Shown here piece by piece: positions 1 to 13,722 of a stretch of DNA of 64,000 bases. The DNA lies in the NCBI RefSeq assembly GCF_024347095.1, contig NZ_AP024903.1, forward strand, positions 3,286,001 to 3,350,000, in the 5' to 3' direction. Both the position numbers and the translations under genes were made by a program. Positions within the stretch are counted from its first letter, which is position 1. The number at the start of each line of letters is the position of its first letter. Below the pieces are notes generated by a model. It was not told the DNA's origin, made no database searches, and saw only the letters and a program-made list of their open reading frames with translations. Source of the stretch: Vibrio rhizosphaerae (GTDB taxonomy: Bacteria > Pseudomonadota > Gammaproteobacteria > Enterobacterales > Vibrionaceae).

Positions 1-64
1 AATCTTTTTGGATATTTATCGACGAGTGCCCACACAGATTGATTGGTCTATATTGTTAAAGAGC
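1..64 (-). promoter_or_regulatory. rRNA leader (boxA region) of a second, tandem rRNA operon
   Basis: This stretch is the same sequence as 5738-5801, which is the leader of the rRNA operon in this window. On the minus strand it starts with the boxA-like GCTCTTTAACAA antitermination element. It sits downstream of the 5S gene and downstream of an rRNA-type promoter (102-129), so it is best read as the leader of another rRNA operon continuing off the left edge. Confidence 0.75.
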
Positions 65-101
65 TTTGCTTTCAGTGCTTTAGCACTTAGGCAGGACGCG
101 T

Positions 102-129
102 ATAATACGCTTCCCACGTTGAAAGTCAA
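102..129 (-). promoter_or_regulatory. rRNA-type promoter of the left-hand tandem operon
   Basis: On the minus strand there is a -35 TTGACT (124-129) and a -10 TATTAT (102-107) with a 16-base spacer, followed by a GC-rich discriminator (ACGCGTCC). This is the layout of a stringently controlled rRNA promoter. It fires away from the 5S gene into the leader copy at 1-64. Confidence 0.7.
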
Positions 130-196
130 CATAAAACTTTCATCTTTCAAAAGCTTTATGGTGACCTGCTTCTTGACGAAGCAAGTAACGCAAATA

Positions 197-316
197 AAGC
201 CTGGCGATGTCCTACTCTCACATGGGGAGACCCCACACTACCATCGGCGCTGTTTCGTTTCACGACTGAGTTCGGCATGGAATCAGGTGGGTCCAAAACG
301 CTATGGTCGCCAAGCA
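197..316 (-). rRNA. rrf: 5S ribosomal RNA
   Basis: On the minus strand the gene begins TGCTTGGCGACCATAG and ends with the complementary GCCAGGC arm. Its length of about 120 bases is normal. It is the last gene of the operon after 23S. The ends are placed by the terminal helix and may be off by one or two bases. Confidence 0.93.
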
Positions 317-400
317 AATTCTTTAATTCGGAAAGCCGTCTTTCTGTTCTCTACACAATCAATCGTTCTTATTGAGCCACAAAACCCCTTCGGTGTTGTA

Positions 401-3288
<2,888 letters not shown>

Positions 3289-3592
3289 ATACAACCCGAA
3301 GAGGTTTCGAGCTGCATTATCAGTAACCTAGGTGTCACACAATATTTTATACATGAGTGTGTGACTTGGTTTTGCCGGACTCAATTTGAATACACAGTTG
3401 CCTGTGTATTCCCAAGAACACTTGATTGTGTTGGTCTTTCTCTTTCGAGAAAGTATTGAGAACTTTTACAAATAATCATCTGTTTCTAAAAGAAACAAAC
3501 ATTATTTTGTCAGCTTTCCAAATTGTTAAAGAGCAATGATTTTGTATCGACAAAACCATGTTTAAAGATTCTTCATTAAAAACCCTTAAAGA
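3289..3592 (-). other. tRNA-Ala/23S internal transcribed spacer with boxA
   Basis: This is the spacer between tRNA-Ala and 23S in a co-transcribed operon. On the minus strand it carries a boxA-like GCTCTTTAACAA (about 3524-3535), which recruits the Nus antitermination complex ahead of 23S. Inverted repeats around 3340-3480 fit the processing stalk that brackets 23S. I see no gene here. Confidence 0.6.
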
Positions 3593-3668
3593 TGGTGGAG
3601 CTATGCGGGATCGAACCGCAGACCTCCTGCGTGCAAGGCAGGCGCTCTCCCAGCTGAGCTATAGCCCC
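3593..3668 (-). tRNA. tRNA-Ala (TGC anticodon)
   Basis: The 76-base minus-strand gene starts GGGGCTATAGCTCAG and ends with encoded CCA. The anticodon loop CTTGCAC gives TGC (3633-3635). The T-loop GGTTCGATCC is intact. It is one of the two tRNAs in the 16S-23S spacer, the usual pair in this type of operon. Confidence 0.96.
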
Positions 3669-3766
3669 ATCTTGAGATATTTCTTCAAATCTTTTTATTC
3701 AAGGCAGATTGTGAGGCCGCATATATCAATATGCAACGAACAATCTAACGCAGAAGAAAATGATTT

Positions 3767-3843
3767 TGGTGGGTCTGAGTGGACTTGAACCACCGACCTC
3801 TCGCTTATCAGGCGAACGCTCTAACCACCTGAGCTACAGACCC
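3767..3843 (-). tRNA. tRNA-Ile (GAT anticodon)
   Basis: The 77-base minus-strand gene starts GGGTCTGTAGCTCAG and ends with encoded CCA. The anticodon loop CTGATAA gives GAT (3807-3809). It lies between 16S and tRNA-Ala in the spacer and is transcribed with the operon. Confidence 0.96.
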
Positions 3844-4027
3844 ATCTCTTGCTGTGTGCTTTCCCTGACTTCTGCGTCAGACTGCTTATCCTCGGTCAGT
3901 TATTTACTGATGTAAACGCCTTCCCTCGTCAATTGCCTTCCTTGAACTCAGAAAAACCACGGTGCAATTTCTCTTTGCTTATAAACCAAATCAATCTGTG
4001 TGGACACTCATCCAAAATATCTTTACG

Positions 4028-5570
<1,543 letters not shown>

Positions 5571-6164
5571 AGTTTTTGTGACACGATGTGTCGGCTCAAT
5601 GAATACTGCTTTTTGTCTCTGCTTTAAGAGCAGAAGCAAAAAGTGACATTACATAATGTAATGTTGAATTGACTGTGCTCTTATTGAATGACAGTTGCCT
5701 GTATCCAACTTGATTTGGTCACTCGATTCATTGATAAAATCTTTTTGGATATTTATCGACGAGTGCCCACACAGATTGATTGGTCTATATTGTTAAAGAG
5801 CATCTAGCGCTTGGCTTGTCGCCTTGGCTAGGGGTGCGTATCTTACGCCTTTCGAAAATCAAGTCAACAGATATTTGCCAACATTTTTTAGGATTTTCTT
5901 TTACCTTGAGTTTGCCGTTTTCAGACACTCTCTGTCGGTGAGGCGGCATTATAGGGAACAAATAACTTGTCGCAAGTGATTTCTTTACTTTTTTTTCCGT
6001 TTGCTTAAAAAGAAATCAGAAACGTTATAAATAATGTTACAACCTTTGAGGATTATCACAGCAATAGGTTGGAAAAACCCCAGACATAAACGTAAGATTC
6101 ATCTATCTGTTCCATTTTATTTATGTATTCATCTTTCTTATTAATTGATAAGTAGTATTCCAAT
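5571..6164 (-). other. rrn: rRNA operon upstream region: leader, promoter and upstream AT-rich tract
   Basis: This is a gene-free stretch upstream of 16S. Reading leftwards it holds the promoter (5840-5867), the leader with boxA (5790-5801, inside the 64-base repeat shared with 1-64), and sequence that pairs with the 16S 3' flank for RNase III processing. The AT-rich run at 5960-6060 may act as an UP-element/Fis region. The last part (6060-6164) is also the upstream region of the plus-strand RRM gene. Confidence 0.6.
5840..5867 (-). promoter_or_regulatory. rRNA operon promoter
   Basis: On the minus strand there is a -35 TTGACT (5862-5867) and a -10 TAAGAT (5840-5845) with a 16-base spacer and a GC-rich discriminator (ACGCACCCC). 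It has the same design as the promoter at 102-129. The 16-base spacer and GC discriminator are typical of ppGpp/DksA-sensitive rRNA promoters. Confidence 0.75.
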
Positions 6165-6617
6165 ATGAATTTAACTAAATCTTTTTTGTGGCTTGCCACA
6201 TTTGCTGTATTAGGTGTGATTGCACTTTCTCAGCTCGCAATTCCCTCGGTTGTTGCTTTTCTGGTTGGATTGGCAGGGGCAACTCTTGTTTTTATTCTCA
6301 CTTCACAAAATTCGTCTGCTCAACAAGAATCACAGATGGCGACAACAACATTATATGTCGGCAATCTTCCCTATAAGGCGAATGAGTCGAATGTAAAAAA
6401 CCTATTTTCAGATTATGGTGAAGTTTTTGCCGTCCGTTTAATGAAAGACAAACGCACAGGCAAGCGACGTGGATTTGGCTTTGTGGTGATGCCCGAAGCT
6501 GATGCACAGAAAGCAATTACGAAACTTAATGAGTCCAGCTATATGGAAAGGACGCTTAAAGTTCGGGTTGCGAATGATCCGAAAAACCCTGAATCGGAAA
6601 ACTCTCAATACGATTAA
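6165..6617 (+). CDS. Membrane-anchored RNA recognition motif (RRM) protein
   Basis: The protein has 150 residues. Residues about 7-25 and 27-47 are two hydrophobic segments joined by a short turn, predicting a membrane hairpin anchor. After a Gln/Ser linker comes one RRM domain (about 60-138) with RNP2 (LYVGNLPY) and RNP1 ([10 protein letters not shown]) intact, so RNA or single-stranded nucleic-acid binding is likely. Single-RRM proteins are common in Vibrio and cyanobacteria, usually soluble; the fused membrane anchor is unusual. The 3' end overlaps the convergent murI by 62 bases. The function is unknown. If the first ATG of the RRM ([10 protein letters not shown], near residue 58) were also used, a soluble form would result. 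Confidence 0.8.
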   Translation: MNLTKSFLWLATFAVLGVIALSQLAIPSVVAFLVGLAGATLVFILTSQNSSAQQESQMATTTLYVGNLPYKANESNVKNLFSDYGEVFAVRLMKDKRTGKRRGFGFVVMPEADAQKAITKLNESSYMERTLKVRVANDPKNPESENSQYD

Positions 6618-7377
6618 ATCCCCAATCGGATAACACTCGTGTCAGTGCCTCTCCATCAGATGGTGAGGTACTGGCAAATATCCGGGCCGTCTGTGATACA
6701 TGTCGGCACATTCCCGGAGAAATCAGACTCGCGACCCTTCGTGCAATGGCTTTCCCTGAGTCGACCAATATCACATGCGCCCCCAATACCTGCTGAATTT
6801 CATCTCTCAATAGTGGAAAGTGTGTACAACCAAGTACAGCGACATCGATTTTCCCTTGGATCGGTTGAAGAATATTTTTCAGTTCAGATAGATTGACCGG
6901 TACACCACGTAACTTGCGTTCAGCCATATCCACTAATGCGGTTGACCCAAGCAGACAGATCTCTTTGTCAGATGAAAAATCCCGAATTAACTCATGAGTG
7001 TAAGGCCGTTGAATGGTTGCAGGTGTTGCAATAAGGCCGACACATCGCTGCGCCAAATTACAGGCAGGTTTAATCGCGGGAACCACACCAACAACCGGAA
7101 TATCTAATATCTTACGTAAGCTAGGCAGAACAATTGTACTGGCGGTATTGCAAGCAATTACCACAATATCTATCGCCATCTTTGTTACGAGCGACGAGAC
7201 TAAGCTTTCAACTCGGTTGAGTAATTTTTGCTGTGGCAACTCTCCGTACGGATAACCTTCATTATCGAACAAATAGAAATAGTTTTGCTCAGGGAGCAAC
7301 TGCTGAATCTCGCGATAAACCGAGAGGCCACCGACACCGGAGTCAAAAATTAAGATATTAGAAACTTGTGAGGACAC
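6556..7377 (-). CDS. murI: Glutamate racemase
   Basis: MurI interconverts L- and D-glutamate and supplies D-Glu for peptidoglycan in the cytoplasm. The 273-residue length is normal. The N-terminal [11 protein letters not shown] motif (residues 10-20), the first catalytic cysteine in VIACNTAST (C76) and the second in LGCTHFPLL (about 185) are all present, so the enzyme should be active. Its position beside an rRNA operon and btuB matches E. coli order. It converges with the RRM gene, with a 62-base tail-to-tail overlap. Start chosen at the first ATG with the family N-terminus immediately following. Confidence 0.95.
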   Translation of the reverse strand: MSSQVSNILIFDSGVGGLSVYREIQQLLPEQNYFYLFDNEGYPYGELPQQKLLNRVESLVSSLVTKMAIDIVVIACNTASTIVLPSLRKILDIPVVGVVPAIKPACNLAQRCVGLIATPATIQRPYTHELIRDFSSDKEICLLGSTALVDMAERKLRGVPVNLSELKNILQPIQGKIDVAVLGCTHFPLLRDEIQQVLGAHVILVDSGKAIARRVASLISPGMCRHVSQTARIFASTSPSDGEALTRVLSDWGFNRIESFPIQGFSDHSQPEL

Positions 7378-7460
7378 GTTGAACTACATCGAAATACTAA
7401 AGATGAAAACGCATGATACGCTTCCCGTCAATTTTGACAATCATGATTTTCAAAAGAGAA

Positions 7461-7482
7461 CAAACCGCCCGAAGGCGGTTTG
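7461..7482 (-). terminator. Rho-independent terminator of btuB
   Basis: A 9-bp perfect stem (CAAACCGCC / GGCGGTTTG) with a short CGAA/TTCG loop lies just past the btuB stop codon. On the minus strand it is followed by a T-rich run (TTCTCTTTTG). Confidence 0.7.
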
Positions 7483-7491
7483 GCGGCATGA

Positions 7492-9330
7492 CTAGAATTG
7501 GTAACCAACTTCAGCAAAAACAGTTCTTTCATTCCCTTTATAATAAGAGTCAGCATAACTGTAATAGCCCGTTTTATAGTCTTCATCGAAAAGATTATCG
7601 ACTTTAATCCCTATAGATGTTTGACGATTCCACTGATAAGAAACACCGGTATCAACGGTAATATAAGCGCCTAACCATTGACTTGAGTCGACACGGTTAC
7701 CAACATAATTAGTTGTGACTGTACCGCGCCACTGATTTTGTGAATAAATCATAGCCCAGCTATAGTTATTCTGAGCTCTTTTATCAAGTAAGGCTCCATC
7801 GGATGCATCTTTCGTTTTTTTCCACGCAGCACTTAATTTATGCTCAATCGGACCAGTCTCGACCGTCGCACTCAGCTCTAGCCCCTCAATACGAGCTCGG
7901 GCAACATTGGAAGGCTTCAATACACTACCCCCCACATTTTTCCAATCGATCATATCCTTCAAGTCTGTTCGGTACACCGATAACTCCCAAGACAGAAGAT
8001 CATGAAAACCTTTCACCGCTAGCTCTCTTGACTTCGATTCTTCCGGTTTTAAATTTGGCTTACCGCTATCCGGCCAATATAGGTCATTAAAACTTGGTTC
8101 TTTATATGCCGTACCAACGTTCCCCAATATTTGCAGTTCATCAGTTATCCAGTAACCAATACCGCCGTTCCATGTTTTATGCTGACCAAAAGTACTGGAG
8201 TTATCATAACGGCCACTGATTTCTAGCGTTACATCGTTCATATCAGTAGACGAGGTAACAAACACTGACCGCATATGTTTTTCCGTGTCGTCATAGCTCG
8301 CCGAATAACCACCGAGTAAATCAGCTTTATCCTGTGAGTACTCCAACCCGACCTGCAAATGAACTATATTGGCAAACACGCTATTGTTCAGCCAGCTTAA
8401 TGCATTTTGACGGGTTCTGATGATCTGTTTTGCATCAGAATCATTCGCCAACCCATCCGCGGATTCATTATATCGCGTTGAAATTTGTAACTCTGAGAAG
8501 AAATCACCTTGAGAATAGCGAAGTAAGCCGGCCAAAAGCTCAGATTCAGTATCAGACTTTTTCTGTTCAATATTTTTACCAGAAGCATATTCTGAATAAT
8601 AATCTGCTTTATGAAGGGTCAATTTACCTTGCCAGTGTTCATCAAATTGATGCTGAAGATGGCCAACGAAGGTCTGAGCTTTATACCCATACTCTTCACC
8701 ATCAGGGGCGGCAGCCAACACTTTGTAACCATCGCTTTTCTCTTGCGATACGATAACTTCACCATGAGTATTGTCATTCAACTGACCGACACTCTTCCAT
8801 CCCAGCAAACTATGATCCTGTGAACCATAGCCTAAACGGGCCTGATGCTCCGAAGCAAAATCCTTACTTGTCGTAATACTGATGATGCCCCCAATGGCAT
8901 CGGATCCATAGGCGGCGGCCCGAGGTCCCTTGATAATTTCAATTTTTTCAATTGCAAAAGCTGGGATCAAACCAATTGAAGATCCGCCACTGGTTGATGA
9001 ATTAATTCGTACGCCGTCAAGAAGCACCAATGTATGTTTAGACCCCGTCCCCCGAAGAAAAATAGAGGTCGCCTGTGCTTTTCCTCCCGAAGAAACGACT
9101 TCCACACCAGGTAACGTTCTCAGCACCTCTAATGCACTGTGAGCCTGAAGTGCGGCGATATCTTGCTTTGTGACTGTGATTGTAGACGCTAGAACCGATT
9201 TCGCCGGCTGCTCAAACCGATTCGCAGTCACAACCATTGTGTCGGTGTCTGCGTTTAAACTGTCTGCATAAGAATAAAAGGCGCAAGAAAGCTGCGATAC
9301 CACTGCGATCGCTAAAACTGTTTTTTTCAT
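7492..9330 (-). CDS. btuB: TonB-dependent vitamin B12 (cobalamin) outer-membrane receptor
   Basis: BtuB imports cobalamin across the outer membrane using TonB energy. The 612-residue protein has a signal peptide (about 1-22), a TonB box DTMVVTA (30-36), a plug domain with the conserved RGTGSKHTLVLLDG and GPRAAAYGSDAIGG motifs, a 22-strand barrel, and a C-terminal phenylalanine (VGYQF), the usual outer-membrane insertion signal. The upstream cobalamin riboswitch supports B12 rather than another substrate. It is divergent from trmA, as in E. coli, and followed by its own terminator. Confidence 0.95.
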   Translation of the reverse strand: MKKTVLAIAVVSQLSCAFYSYADSLNADTDTMVVTANRFEQPAKSVLASTITVTKQDIAALQAHSALEVLRTLPGVEVVSSGGKAQATSIFLRGTGSKHTLVLLDGVRINSSTSGGSSIGLIPAFAIEKIEIIKGPRAAAYGSDAIGGIISITTSKDFASEHQARLGYGSQDHSLLGWKSVGQLNDNTHGEVIVSQEKSDGYKVLAAAPDGEEYGYKAQTFVGHLQHQFDEHWQGKLTLHKADYYSEYASGKNIEQKKSDTESELLAGLLRYSQGDFFSELQISTRYNESADGLANDSDAKQIIRTRQNALSWLNNSVFANIVHLQVGLEYSQDKADLLGGYSASYDDTEKHMRSVFVTSSTDMNDVTLEISGRYDNSSTFGQHKTWNGGIGYWITDELQILGNVGTAYKEPSFNDLYWPDSGKPNLKPEESKSRELAVKGFHDLLSWELSVYRTDLKDMIDWKNVGGSVLKPSNVARARIEGLELSATVETGPIEHKLSAAWKKTKDASDGALLDKRAQNNYSWAMIYSQNQWRGTVTTNYVGNRVDSSQWLGAYITVDTGVSYQWNRQTSIGIKVDNLFDEDYKTGYYSYADSYYKGNERTVFAEVGYQF

Positions 9331-9374
9331 TTTTATATCCTGAATTCGCGTTAATCTGACCGGGGCTCCTGTTC

Positions 9375-9550
9375 TCTCCCGGTTGCTGGCAGGTCTTCGG
9401 ACTTAAGAATATGATTACCTCTGAGATAACCGCCAAAATCTCGACTTCCCACATCCGATGCAGTGTCTCTTGAGATCTTGTCTTCTATTTACCGCTGCGC
9501 GTCAGTTCTGGATTTTCACCAGATTCCCTTTTCAACGCCCCATTTGACAA
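9375..9550 (-). promoter_or_regulatory. Cobalamin riboswitch upstream of btuB
   Basis: The minus-strand leader shows the conserved pieces in order: AAAAGGGAA, GGTGAAAATCC, AACTGACGCGCAGCGGTAA, CACTGC, GGGAAG, then AGTCCGAAGACCTGCC with the closing GCCAGCAACC arm. This is the adenosylcobalamin aptamer. It ends about 45 bases before the btuB start, so it probably acts on translation or early termination, lowering btuB expression when B12 is plentiful. The exact ends of the closing helix are approximate. Confidence 0.9.
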
Positions 9551-9756
9551 ACAGATATTGTCATTTGGGGGTACCAACTGGCACGATAGTATTGGCCTAC
9601 ATAAAGCTTGTCCAGATGATATTCACTCGACTCATGAAGAAAATCCTCCGCGGATCCACGAACAGACTGGACATCATGACGGAATTGAATAAAATCTGCG
9701 CTCTTTCATTGTTCGCTCTGTAAAGCGTTTCGTTCTGTAAAAATAAAGGTAATACG

Positions 9757-10866
9757 ATGGCTACTCTTGATGTAAATCCCGCACGCTACCAGAATCAACT
9801 GCAAGAGAAAGTCACTCGGCTTACTGAGATGTTTTCTGAATTTCACATGCCAGCACTCGACGTTTTTGAATCACCAGAACAGCATTATCGGATGCGCGCT
9901 GAGTTTCGCGTCTGGCATGAAGGCAATGATCTCTATTACATCATGTTCGATCAGCAAACCCGTCAGAAATATCGCGTTGATCAGTTCCCGGCAGCAAGCC
10001 AACTGATCAATCAATTGATGCCCGCTTTACTCGAACAGATTCGCGACAACGACATTCTGCGTCACAAACTGTTTCAGGTCGATTTTTTATCGTCGCTCAG
10101 CGGAGAAATTCTGGTCTCGCTGCTCTACCATCGCCAGATTGACGAACAGTGGCAGCAAGCTGCGCAAACCTTAAAAGACACCCTGTGCCAACAAGGTTTT
10201 AATCTGAACCTCATCGGACGGGCGCGAAAAATAAAGATGGTCTTAGATCGTGATTACGTGATCGAAAAACTATCTGTCCATGGTCAAACCTACACATACC
10301 AACAAGTGGAAAATAGTTTTACGCAGCCCAACGGGCGGATTGCCGAGAAAATGCTGGAATGGGCGGTGGATTCCACCCGGGACAGTCAGGGGGACCTGTT
10401 GGAACTCTACTGTGGCAATGGGAATTTTTCGCTGGCGCTGGCACAAAATTTCAATCGCGTACTGGCGACAGAACTCGCGAAACCTTCCGTCGATTCGGCG
10501 CAATATAACATTGCCGCCAACCAGATCGATAATGTGCAAATCATCCGCATGTCTGCAGAAGAATTTACCCAAGCAATGGAAGGGAAACGAGAATTCCGTC
10601 GTTTGAAAGATGCCGGTGTTGAACTCAGTAGTTACCAATGCGAAACGATTTTTGTTGACCCGCCACGTTCCGGTATGGATATCGATACTTGCAAAATGGT
10701 GCAGAAATATTCGCGTATTCTTTATATTTCTTGCAACCCGGAAACCCTGAAAGAAAACCTGATGGTTCTGAGTGAGACACATCACGTCACACGTTTTGCG
10801 CTATTCGACCAATTCCCCTATACCCACCATATGGAGGCGGGCGTACTGCTGGAGCGAATTGAGTAA
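9757..10866 (+). CDS. trmA: tRNA (uracil-54-C5)-methyltransferase
   Basis: TrmA makes 5-methyluridine at position 54 of tRNA (T-loop) using SAM. The 369-residue length is close to the E. coli enzyme. Visible motifs are the SAM-binding [16 protein letters not shown], the [10 protein letters not shown] loop, the catalytic nucleophile in YISCNPETL (cysteine about 326) and the C-terminal [10 protein letters not shown] with the general-base glutamate. It is divergent from btuB, as in E. coli. In E. coli yijD and fabR lie on the far side of trmA; here they are about 36 kb away at 46649. Confidence 0.96.
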   Translation: MATLDVNPARYQNQLQEKVTRLTEMFSEFHMPALDVFESPEQHYRMRAEFRVWHEGNDLYYIMFDQQTRQKYRVDQFPAASQLINQLMPALLEQIRDNDILRHKLFQVDFLSSLSGEILVSLLYHRQIDEQWQQAAQTLKDTLCQQGFNLNLIGRARKIKMVLDRDYVIEKLSVHGQTYTYQQVENSFTQPNGRIAEKMLEWAVDSTRDSQGDLLELYCGNGNFSLALAQNFNRVLATELAKPSVDSAQYNIAANQIDNVQIIRMSAEEFTQAMEGKREFRRLKDAGVELSSYQCETIFVDPPRSGMDIDTCKMVQKYSRILYISCNPETLKENLMVLSETHHVTRFALFDQFPYTHHMEAGVLLERIE

Positions 10867-11032
10867 AAATTGCAGAGATATTCGTTGTTCAGAAATCGCT
10901 TTCGGATGCGATGCGGGAGCAGTCATTACCCCCAAAGAAAATGCCTATCCGGTCAGTTATGATCAGACCGTCACGTTCTATAGCTGGACAAGGATGTGCG
11001 GCTGCATCTCATGATTACCGCTCATGATTATC

Positions 11033-11230
11033 TCAAGCTTGCCCTTTGGAGTCACCGATCATCAGTGATTCCATATTCAGACTGATTGTTGTCTGTAATG
11101 CTTCGATAGAACGTAGCAAAGCGGCTCTTTCCTGCTTTTGAGTCGGATAGGCTTCTTGGTGTTTACGGCACTCCATGACCACATTGCACCAGAAAAAAAT
11201 CTCATCAAGTTTATGTTGAGTACTGTTCAT
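11033..11230 (-). CDS. Small hypothetical protein
   Basis: About 65 residues starting MNSTQHKLDEIFFW; a longer version from 11239 or 11281 is possible. I chose 11230 because an AGAG Shine-Dalgarno-like run sits about 9 bases upstream. The sequence is soluble, mostly helical and charged, with two cysteines near the start (WCNVVMECRKH) and no motif I recognise. It is alone between trmA and the LuxR-type gene. Coding potential is moderate. Confidence 0.4.
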   Translation of the reverse strand: MNSTQHKLDEIFFWCNVVMECRKHQEAYPTQKQERAALLRSIEALQTTISLNMESLMIGDSKGQA

Positions 11231-11397
11231 AAGCCACATCTCTAACCAATATTTGATTGTTATCACTTGATCATGCCGCAAAAAAATATAAAAAACAGGT
11301 GGTATTTTTTGACAGGTTGCAAATGGAATAGCAACTAGTAGTATACTCTTGCCAATTCTTTTATATGCATGCTCATTAAAATAGGAACCCGCCCAAA

Positions 11398-12141
11398 ATG
11401 GATGTTAGTTCAATAGAAATGGCAAAGGCTTGCACCCAGTTTAGCCGACTTATTTCCAAAATATATGATGATGCCATACATATCAGTTATTCAGTGGTTT
11501 CACTAGACACTCAAGAAATCTATACCTTATCAACAGATTATGACTGGCACCTCAGCTACTGGGATCAAGGATTAAACACCACCGTGGGGAAACGCATGTC
11601 GCCGGGGATTTCATCGTGGCGGGACAAAGATGAAGAATATCATCATTTATTAAGCAAATATCGTATCCCGGACAAAGTGGATTATACCTGGTTATGCTCA
11701 CAACGCGCCGAAATCGTCTCTTTAGCCTGTCGCCGTCAACTCACTAGTCAGGAAAGTCATCAACTGGCAGTCCTTCGTCCCTATCTGGCTTATCATGCTC
11801 ACAAATTATGGCTGAAACATCAGGTTGCAACACTCCCCTATCAGTCCACTGCCGCTTTATCCAATACGCAAAATACTCATATGAATGAGCAGGACCATTT
11901 CCGGTTTGGTGATATTGTCCTGACCGCGAAAGAGATGAGCACCATTCGCCTCCTGCTATCTTTTCACTCGCCCAAAGAAATCGCCTGGGAACATCATTGC
12001 AGTGAATCAGCAGAACGAAAACGCATTGAAACCATCAAGAGAAAACTCCGCTGTACCGGCAATCGTGCCACCTTTTTTAAGTTACTCCAAAAACATGGGA
12101 TCCTTGATGCATGTCTGAATGTTTACACCACGTCTCTTTAA
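11398..12141 (+). CDS. LuxR-family (C-terminal HTH) transcriptional regulator
   Basis: A 247-residue protein. The C-terminal part (about 175-235) reads as a LuxR-type helix-turn-helix: FGDIVLTAKEMSTIRLLLS, then SPKEIAWEHHCSESAERKRI, with conserved KRK before the end. The N-terminal about 160 residues hold a sensor-like domain rich in Trp/Tyr (YDWHLSYW), whose ligand cannot be told from sequence; it is not a clear acyl-homoserine-lactone domain. It overlaps the next gene (VOC protein) by 31 bases and is followed by an MFS transporter, so the three genes look like one operon with the regulator first. Confidence 0.75.
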   Translation: MDVSSIEMAKACTQFSRLISKIYDDAIHISYSVVSLDTQEIYTLSTDYDWHLSYWDQGLNTTVGKRMSPGISSWRDKDEEYHHLLSKYRIPDKVDYTWLCSQRAEIVSLACRRQLTSQESHQLAVLRPYLAYHAHKLWLKHQVATLPYQSTAALSNTQNTHMNEQDHFRFGDIVLTAKEMSTIRLLLSFHSPKEIAWEHHCSESAERKRIETIKRKLRCTGNRATFFKLLQKHGILDACLNVYTTSL

Positions 12142-12512
12142 CCTGTCAGGATCTCGATAGAAGCCAGAGATTCTATGCACAATTCGGTTACACGAAACTC
12201 AAAAGCTACAGCGATGAACAAGTCTCAATTGTCATGATGGCGGCCGAAACCGGTCTGGCTATCGAACTGTTCTGTTTCCCTGCGATACAACGTGCAGCAC
12301 CACAAATCTCAAATATCGAGTCGGTACCCGATATTCAAACCATAGGGATAACACATATTGCGATTCAGGTTGACGACATTACAGCAACACGTCAGCAGCT
12401 CTCTCAGTTCGCCCCCTGTACAGATATTAAAACGGCCCGACTGGGGGGCTTTGTTTATTTTTTCACCCATGATCCCGATGGGAATCAGATTGAAATCATT
12501 ATGGAGAATTAA
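12111..12512 (+). CDS. VOC (glyoxalase/bleomycin-resistance) family protein
   Basis: A 133-residue single-domain VOC fold with two beta-alpha-beta-beta-beta modules. The first has LHHVSLTCQDLDRSQRFYAQFGY, the second ITHIAIQVDDI and ends HDPDGNQIEIIME. The candidate metal ligands are the His near residue 7, a Glu near 53, the His in THIAIQ and the Glu in NQIEI, so metal-dependent chemistry is possible. The substrate is unknown; the family includes lyases, dioxygenases and drug-binding proteins. It starts inside the regulator's 3' end and ends one base before the MFS gene. Confidence 0.8.
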   Translation: MSECLHHVSLTCQDLDRSQRFYAQFGYTKLKSYSDEQVSIVMMAAETGLAIELFCFPAIQRAAPQISNIESVPDIQTIGITHIAIQVDDITATRQQLSQFAPCTDIKTARLGGFVYFFTHDPDGNQIEIIMEN

Positions 12513-12513
12513 C

Positions 12514-13722
12514 ATGCTAAGTTGGCCACAACGATTAGGGATTGTTTCAGGCAATGCATTCGAGTTTTACGATATTGCAGTTTATGCCGCCATTTCGCCT
12601 TACCTGTCTCATTTACTGTCCAGCCACGGCATCGTTCATTCTGAATGGATGGTATGGGGGATTTTCGCACTCAGATTTTTAATCCGTCCGCTCGGTGGGC
12701 TGGTCATTGGTAAAATTGCCGATACACAAGGAAGAAAAAAAGCCCTGATCATCACCAGTAGCCTGACCGGCAGCGCAACGCTGCTAATGGCGGCTTTGCC
12801 CGTCAATATGTTAGGAGAAAGCCTTGTCGTCCTCCTTTTATGCCTGCAAATGGTTCAGGCCTTCAGTTTTGGCGGCGAATACCCGACGATTATTCAATAC
12901 CTGCACCAAGGGAGTCAGCGTGAACAACATGCGCGTCTCAGCAGTCTGATTGTTGCCAGTTCGATTGTCGGGGTGATTGCATCCGTCTTAATCGTCATGG
13001 GGCTGAAAGGCACCTTGTCCGAAAGCCAGATGCAAGCTTATGGATGGCGCATTCCTTTAATCATTGGGGCAGTCAACATTGCCATGAGTTTCTGGTTTCG
13101 CATTCGATTGCCAGCCGCGCTTCCGGCCTCACAGCCAGCTCGCTTAAGTAACGACTTAAGAACGACGGTCAGGATTGGTTTGGTGTCTGCAACAGGTGCG
13201 GTCGTGTTCTATGTACAGAATATCTCCAGTACGATTTTAGCCAAAGATTTTCCCATCCAGCCATTTGCTTTAGTCAATTCAGTGACCTTACTTGTGATGA
13301 TATTGCTGGTCGGATGGATCACAGACAAATATCTGTCCTCTCCCAAGAAAAGCTTTTCGGGCGGATTATTGGCTGGCTTAGTGGTTTCTTATCCGGCTTA
13401 TTATCTGCTCATTCATAGTCAATATGGGTGGCAGCAATGGATAGCATTTATCACGATCAGCCTGATTTCAGCGCTGATTTTAGCCAATCTGGCAACCGTC
13501 CTCTTTTCTATCGCCGGCAATAACACGACCTCTCTCGGGCTTGGCTATAATATTGCGCTCTCGATTTTTGGCGGGATGAGCCCATTAATTGTGAGCTTCT
13601 TATCTGAGTATGATGTCAGTTATGTCGGTGCTTATGCCGCATTAACAACACTACCGGCACTCATTGGCATTTATGGGTTTTCTGCACCATCGTTAACTCT
13701 CCGGTCAGAAACGAATTCATAA
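12514..13722 (+). CDS. MFS transporter (metabolite:H+ symporter type)
   Basis: A 402-residue protein with about 12 membrane segments. The N-terminus IVSGNAFEFYDIAVYAAISP matches the metabolite/H+ symporter branch of MFS (ProP/ShiA/KgtP-like), and the loop 2-3 motif GGLVIGKIADTQGRKKALI is clear. It should import a small organic acid or osmolyte; the exact substrate is not readable. I chose the ATG at 12514, right after the VOC stop, because the longer frame from 12358 only adds sequence that belongs to the VOC gene. Likely in one operon with the LuxR-type and VOC genes. Confidence 0.85.
   Translation: MLSWPQRLGIVSGNAFEFYDIAVYAAISPYLSHLLSSHGIVHSEWMVWGIFALRFLIRPLGGLVIGKIADTQGRKKALIITSSLTGSATLLMAALPVNMLGESLVVLLLCLQMVQAFSFGGEYPTIIQYLHQGSQREQHARLSSLIVASSIVGVIASVLIVMGLKGTLSESQMQAYGWRIPLIIGAVNIAMSFWFRIRLPAALPASQPARLSNDLRTTVRIGLVSATGAVVFYVQNISSTILAKDFPIQPFALVNSVTLLVMILLVGWITDKYLSSPKKSFSGGLLAGLVVSYPAYYLLIHSQYGWQQWIAFITISLISALILANLATVLFSIAGNNTTSLGLGYNIALSIFGGMSPLIVSFLSEYDVSYVGAYAALTTLPALIGIYGFSAPSLTLRSETNS

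Noticed and set aside
12358..12513. N-terminal extension of the MFS transporter
   Set aside because: This part is the VOC gene read in another frame. The ATG at 12514 gives the normal family start.
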